NCBI GenBank assembly: GCA_020352645.1
Contig: CP070683.1
Location: forward strand, 1,437,222-1,471,544
DNA length: 34,323 nucleotides
Direction: 5' to 3'
Source of the DNA: Candidatus Bathyarchaeota archaeon
GTDB taxonomy: Archaea > Thermoproteota > Bathyarchaeia > Bathyarchaeales > SOJC01
The position numbers and the translations under genes are program-made. The notes below the pieces were generated by a model. The model did not search any database and was not told where the DNA came from. It saw only the letters and a list, made by a program, of their open reading frames with translations. Each line of letters opens with the position of its first letter. The first letter of the stretch is position 1. Shown piece by piece: positions 33,838 through 34,323 of this stretch.

Positions 33838-34176
33838 CTAGACGTTTTCCAGCAGCGTAAGCAATGCCAAAGCGAGCTTTTCGCCTTTCTTAGTGATTTT
33901 GTATTGCTTCTTGAGGGGATCTAAGGCCTCAGCCTTCGCGAAGCCTTTCTGTGTTATCTCGATCATCCGTGATCGGTACGTGCCGTCGCTAAGAGTAAGA
34001 TTGTGATTGTTCATGTAGGTCTTGGCTTTCTTCCATTTGCCTTTGTCTAAGATCAGCAGGAACAGGCAATCAATAGCGTGATCTTTCTCAAGCATAGTCT
34101 TGACCGCGGCAAATTCAGATGTTGTAAGTATGTGGGTAATCTGATCTTCGAGCTGCTTCTTCGATTTTTCTCCCAA
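33838..34176 (-). CDS. Winged-helix DNA-binding protein
   Basis: The 112-residue protein has a helical, charged N-terminus (MGEKSKKQLEDQITHILTTS), and its C-terminal half has a winged-helix pattern (DGTYRSRMIEITQKGFAKAE, LDPLKKQYKITKKGEKLALA, where Y-x-I-T-x-x-G is the typical wing). It is likely a transcription factor, perhaps of the archaeal MarR/PadR-like type. The start is TTG 34176; AAGTAAAAGTATAAGG (34191-34206, minus strand) would start transcription close to it, suggesting a leaderless mRNA. It converges with nrdD, and a link to it is only positional. Confidence 0.72.
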   Translation of the reverse strand: MGEKSKKQLEDQITHILTTSEFAAVKTMLEKDHAIDCLFLLILDKGKWKKAKTYMNNHNLTLSDGTYRSRMIEITQKGFAKAEALDPLKKQYKITKKGEKLALALLTLLENV

Positions 34177-34190
34177 TGAAGTCTCGCCTA

Positions 34191-34206
34191 CCTTATACTT
34201 TTACTT
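34191..34206 (-). promoter_or_regulatory. TATA box of the final winged-helix gene
   Basis: AAGTAAAAGTATAAGG on the minus strand lies 15-30 nt before TTG 34176, the spacing of a leaderless archaeal transcript. The remaining bases to 34323 hold further AT-rich elements (GGGCTTAAAAGAT near 34220) but no gene that I can support. Confidence 0.4.
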
Positions 34207-34323
34207 GTGTATGTTCTTAGGGCTTAAAAGATTTAACCTATATTACGATATAAGCAAGTGTTTACACACATCAATATTACGAAAACAGAAAGGTTGCCCC
34301 GCTGAAAGATGCCTGTAGAGGGC

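Noticed and set aside
1-34323. CRISPR arrays, insertion sequences, prophage or integrase genes
   Set aside because: No regularly spaced direct repeats, transposase, integrase or phage structural gene were found on reading both strands.

Overview
The window is archaeal and most resembles a TACK-group lineage, possibly Bathyarchaeia; that assignment is inferred from gene content and was not tested phylogenetically. Archaeal markers are an archaeal DnaG-type primase, NadM-type NMN adenylyltransferase, Dph6 diphthamide ligase, a geranylgeranyl reductase for isoprenoid lipids, a 20S proteasome beta subunit, archaeal TyrRS, PheRS and UMP kinase, TATA boxes about 25 nt before predicted transcription starts, and heavy use of TTG and GTG starts. 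Genes are short-spaced, on both strands, with no insertion sequence, phage gene or CRISPR array.

Layout. 1-5.7 kb: tRNA-His, a secreted clostripain-like protease with a dockerin, an MFS transporter behind a long structured leader, a saccharopine-dehydrogenase-family enzyme and a small gene whose Shine-Dalgarno (SD) lies in a hairpin. 5.8-11.1 kb: a cell-surface protein, an isochorismatase-fold hydrolase, geranylgeranyl reductase, Dph6 with no canonical start codon, and an MGMT-like protein without the acceptor Cys. 11.1-15.7 kb: ValRS, a mini winged-helix protein, an MBL-fold hydrolase and UMP kinase. 15.9-22.1 kb: an information-processing run (PheS-PheT, a strongly structured intergenic RNA candidate, TyrRS, a small Toprim protein, DnaG). 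22.2-28.9 kb: DUF211, a zinc-finger protein, a second surface protein, a tail-anchored protein, a frameshifted DUF167 gene, a small membrane protein, a SAM-hydrolase-family enzyme, NadM and a proteasome beta subunit. 29-34.3 kb: tRNA-Leu(CAA) with a 15-nt D-loop insertion, then two anaerobic ribonucleotide reductase (NrdD) paralogs and a winged-helix protein.

The most notable system is the NrdD pair. The downstream gene has the catalytic cysteines, zinc ribbon and glycyl-radical loop of a working class III reductase. The upstream gene is a paralog that has lost the catalytic cysteines and ends before the glycyl-radical loop, while gaining an N-terminal winged-helix DNA-binding domain and keeping a recognisable ATP-cone region. 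It looks like an enzyme turned into a nucleotide-sensing transcription factor, comparable in logic to bacterial NrdR but built differently. The 225-nt spacer between the two genes holds two inverted repeats and several TATA-like elements.

Other points for follow-up are the 207-nt structured RNA candidate between pheT and tyrS, the proteasome beta subunit with Ala at the Thr1 position, the tRNA-Leu insertion, and several cis-regulatory hairpins.
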